DNA from: TMP-86 sp044226865
GTDB lineage: Bacteria; Pseudomonadota; Gammaproteobacteria; Steroidobacterales; Steroidobacteraceae
DNA: 64,000 bases
Direction of reading: 5' to 3'
Assembly: GCA_044226865.1 (NCBI GenBank)
Contig: JBGAGE010000013.1
Location: forward strand, 99,109 to 163,108
Shown in pieces: positions 61,822 through 64,000 of this stretch. Under the pieces are notes generated by a model, which worked only from the letters and a program-made list of their open reading frames with translations, ran no database searches and was not told where the DNA came from. Position 1 is the stretch's first letter, and each line of letters starts with the position of its first letter. The position numbers and the translations under genes are program-made.

Positions 61822-63039
61822 CTAATGGGAAGCGCCTGTTCTGAATCGCGTCCACAGGCGTGTCAGCCTTCGGCTAAATTCATCTGTTCTTGCTAGGTCT
61901 GGAACCAACTTCTCTCGGGCATCAGCCGGGGGAAAGAGGGCGGGATCGTTCTTCAGATCAGCAGAAACCAGGCGCAATGATTCCTTATTGCCACTAGGGT
62001 AGTGAATGAAATTGGAATTGCGGGCGGCGATATCTGCACGCATCAGGAAGTTGATAAATTGGTGCGCAGCATGGGGGTGAGGTGCATCCATCGGGATGGC
62101 CAGCATGTCAAAGAACATAACGGCGCCTTCTTTGGGTATGCCGTATCTGATTTCGGCTCCCGTCTTTGCTGCTTTTGCACGCTCGCGCGCTTGGAAGACA
62201 TCGCCAGACCAGCCTAACGCAAGGCAGAGATCCCCGGCCGCGAGATCTTCAATGTAGCGGGAGGAATTGATGTAGCGAATATATGGTCGGATGTTCAAAA
62301 GAACCCGTTCCGCGCCTTCAAGATCGTCTGCGCTTTCGCTATTGGGATTCTTACCCAAGTACAGCAAAACGGAGCCCACTACTTCTGTTGGCGCATCCAA
62401 CACCGCAACGCCGCAATCAGCGAATCTTGAGACGATTCTAGGATCAAACAATATTGCCGAGGTGCCAACCGGGGCATTGCGCATGCGCGAAAGGACAGCC
62501 CTTTCATTGTATCCTATCCCGGATGTCCCCCACATATAGGGAACGGCGTGCGCATTGCCGGGATCGTGCTGGGATGTTGTTTCCAGTACTTGGCGATCCA
62601 GATTGGGCCAATTCGTTAAAAGAGACTTGTCCAAGGGTCGGTATGCGCCGGCGAGGATCTGACGCTGCAGAAAGGCCGCAGAGGGCACCACGACGTCGTA
62701 TCCGGTGCGTCCCGCAAGCAGCTTTGTTTCTAGTACCTCATTGGAGTCAAAGACGTCGTATTGAACCCTAATTCCCGTAGTCTTCGTGAATTCGGTGGCG
62801 ACGGTCGGGTCGATGCCATCCGACCAATTATAGACATTGACGACGGTGTCGGCAGCTGCCGGGTGTGATGCGGATGCCGGGAGGGTTCCCGTGGCCACCG
62901 GCTTCGCACATCCGATGAGCACCAGGGTGACTGCGAAGCGAGCGAAGAGGACGGTGGCCGTTGCCGCATGCCGAAAAAGGCGAGCGGCCTTTCGTCCAAG
63001 CGGGAAGTGTTGGGCTGATGGTATGAGGGGTGGTTGCAT
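61822..63039 (-). CDS. Polyamine-type (PotF/PotD) solute-binding lipoprotein
   Basis: 405 residues, related to spermidine/putrescine-binding proteins: VVNVYNWSDGIDPTVATEF, YDVVVPSAAFLQRQI, VPYMWGTSGIGYNE and WSGDVFQARERAK. An N-terminal extension ends in a lipobox-like LIGC (Cys 44), so it is probably membrane-anchored. No ABC permease or ATPase genes are next to it. Convergent with the MFS gene. Polyamine-like ligands would fit the PuuB-like oxidase upstream (inference). Confidence 0.82.
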   Translation of the reverse strand: MQPPLIPSAQHFPLGRKAARLFRHAATATVLFARFAVTLVLIGCAKPVATGTLPASASHPAAADTVVNVYNWSDGIDPTVATEFTKTTGIRVQYDVFDSNEVLETKLLAGRTGYDVVVPSAAFLQRQILAGAYRPLDKSLLTNWPNLDRQVLETTSQHDPGNAHAVPYMWGTSGIGYNERAVLSRMRNAPVGTSAILFDPRIVSRFADCGVAVLDAPTEVVGSVLLYLGKNPNSESADDLEGAERVLLNIRPYIRYINSSRYIEDLAAGDLCLALGWSGDVFQARERAKAAKTGAEIRYGIPKEGAVMFFDMLAIPMDAPHPHAAHQFINFLMRADIAARNSNFIHYPSGNKESLRLVSADLKNDPALFPPADAREKLVPDLARTDEFSRRLTRLWTRFRTGASH

Positions 63040-63258
63040 GGATTATTCACGAGGATAAATGATCAGCCGATGGTCAGACAGTTTTTCGGGTCGCAGAGAC
63101 TCTTATCTCAGAGTTGAGGGGGCGCTGTCTCTCGCTGGTAAGATATGACAATTCTGTGGAACGTGCGGATATCCACTGACGCACATTCAGATATCTAGAA
63201 TGGTTCTGTGGGAATAGTGGCGAGTGCCTCGTCGGGCTCGCTGCCAAAGGAGCGACTT

Positions 63259-63624
63259 ATGCAGCGGCTGCGGTTTCATCATGTTGGAATTCCCACGGAA
63301 AGACGACTTGAAAAGTCCGATTCCAAGGAAGAATCCAAGCGCCGCGATTGGGGTTATTTTGACAACCCATATGGAATTGAATGGCACAATTTTGATGCCG
63401 ATAACGAACTGCCGGAGTTGATTCGAACTCGGCCGCACGTGGGGTTTGTCGTCGACAGTCTTGAAGAGGCAATTCGCGGAAAGCAAATTGTTCTGGCCCC
63501 CACCAGCCCAGCCGAGGGTGTCACCGTCGCCTTCATTCTGGATGGAGAGGCATTGGTTGAATTTCTTCAGTTCGACCGGCCGGAAGAGGAAATCTGGCCC
63601 CATCCAACGAAATTCCAAGTCTAG
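63259..63624 (+). CDS. Single-domain VOC-like protein, third member of the family
   Basis: 121 residues, one unit of the family: LRFHHVGIPT, YGIEWHNFDADNELPELI, RPHVGFVVD, VEFLQFD. AAGGAG before the ATG at 63259 sets the start. All three putative ligands (His, His, Glu) are kept. The ~220 bp upstream (63040-63258) hold the divergent promoters; no clear box was identified. Confidence 0.65.
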   Translation: MQRLRFHHVGIPTERRLEKSDSKEESKRRDWGYFDNPYGIEWHNFDADNELPELIRTRPHVGFVVDSLEEAIRGKQIVLAPTSPAEGVTVAFILDGEALVEFLQFDRPEEEIWPHPTKFQV

Positions 63625-63742
63625 CTGAATCAATGCTTGAATGGCGCTGCCCCCATTTGCGATCTGCCTTGGAGAATGCAATGAAATGGCGGATTCAGGC
63701 TTGCGGTGGTAGCGGGGGCTCGATGCGCGGTGCGCGGGCCTG

Positions 63743-64000
63743 ATGTCTTCCGGGTTACTGCATACCTGTTGTTCGGCACCGGCCGGAGCGGCAACCGGAA
63801 CCCGGTCGCGCGCTCGCCAGGATTTCAGCGTTGATTTTCATTGTCATGTGCTCACACCGGAAGTCGAGCAGGTCGTCAAAGAACGACCAGAAAAGCTCGC
63901 TGAACCTGAGTTGATGATCCGGTCGATGGGGCTGCCCTCTTTGGAGCACAACCGATCAATGATGGCGGCCCTGATGCCCAAGCTGATAGACCCCGAAGTG
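63743..64000 (+). CDS. Amidohydrolase-2 (ACMSD-like) family protein, 5' part only
   Basis: The frame opens at ATG 63743 and runs off the window after 86 codons. The segment DFHCHVLTPEVEQVV carries the His-x-His metal motif typical of the start of amidohydrolase-2 enzymes such as ACMSD, and EHNRSMMAALMPKLIDPEV follows. These act as decarboxylases or hydrolases on ring-cleavage products. It extends the catabolic cluster to the right. The N-terminal ~25 residues look unconserved, so the true start may be further in. Confidence 0.6.
   Translation, partial: MSSGLLHTCCSAPAGAATGTRSRARQDFSVDFHCHVLTPEVEQVVKERPEKLAEPELMIRSMGLPSLEHNRSMMAALMPKLIDPEV

Overview
The window looks like an accretion zone of mobile DNA in a GC-rich proteobacterium. 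TonB-dependent receptors, a VirB/VirD4 conjugation system and beta-oxidation-type catabolic operons suggest a gammaproteobacterium of the Xanthomonadales/Steroidobacterales kind. That assignment is an inference, because no rRNA or housekeeping gene is present.

Region 1 (1-24.9 kb) is the right part of an integrative conjugative element. It carries virB6, a virB7-like lipoprotein gene, virB8, virB9, virB10, virB11 and virD4, two LPD7/TraI-tail-type genes, radC, a double-HTH gene, an ArdB/KlcA antirestriction gene, a ParB-like gene, a DUF932 gene, mobC and a relaxase gene. An AbiEii-type nucleotidyltransferase fused to a WYL-like domain sits as cargo between virB11 and virD4. From 17.6 to 24.6 kb lies a defence island: an AIPR-type gene with a type II methylase/nuclease pair, then a convergent SPARTA pair (short Argonaute plus TIR-APAZ). 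Three copies of a ~164-bp structured leader with compensatory stem changes precede the antirestriction, parB-like and DUF932 genes. A different nested palindrome precedes radC.

Three identical 45-bp direct repeats (24906, 32194, 46110) match the 3' part of a tRNA-Pro(CGG) gene from anticodon loop to CCA. They are read as att sites and divide the window into stacked elements. Each has short 11-bp-phased direct repeats on its left. No complete tRNA and no integrase gene is in the window.

Region 2 (24.95-32.2 kb) carries two zinc-ribbon membrane proteins, secreted proteins of unknown role, a GIY-YIG-like protein and a type B carboxylesterase. Region 3 (32.2-46.1 kb) is a TetR-controlled catabolic operon: TonB receptor, thiolase, DUF2817 peptidase, OB-fold/thiolase pair, acyl-CoA ligase, serine hydrolase, SDR and M32 carboxypeptidase, followed by a DUF6602 gene and small ORFs.

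Region 4 (46.15 kb to the edge) is a second catabolic block: glycerate kinase, VOC proteins, TonB receptor, SDR, HyuA/HyuB, FAD amine-oxidase-type enzyme, amidase, RidA, MFS pump, a solute-binding lipoprotein and a truncated amidohydrolase. The pattern fits uptake of a cyclic amide or imide, ATP-dependent ring opening, amide hydrolysis, amine oxidation and imine clean-up. Three members of an uncharacterised VOC-like family (five domain copies) are scattered through this block.
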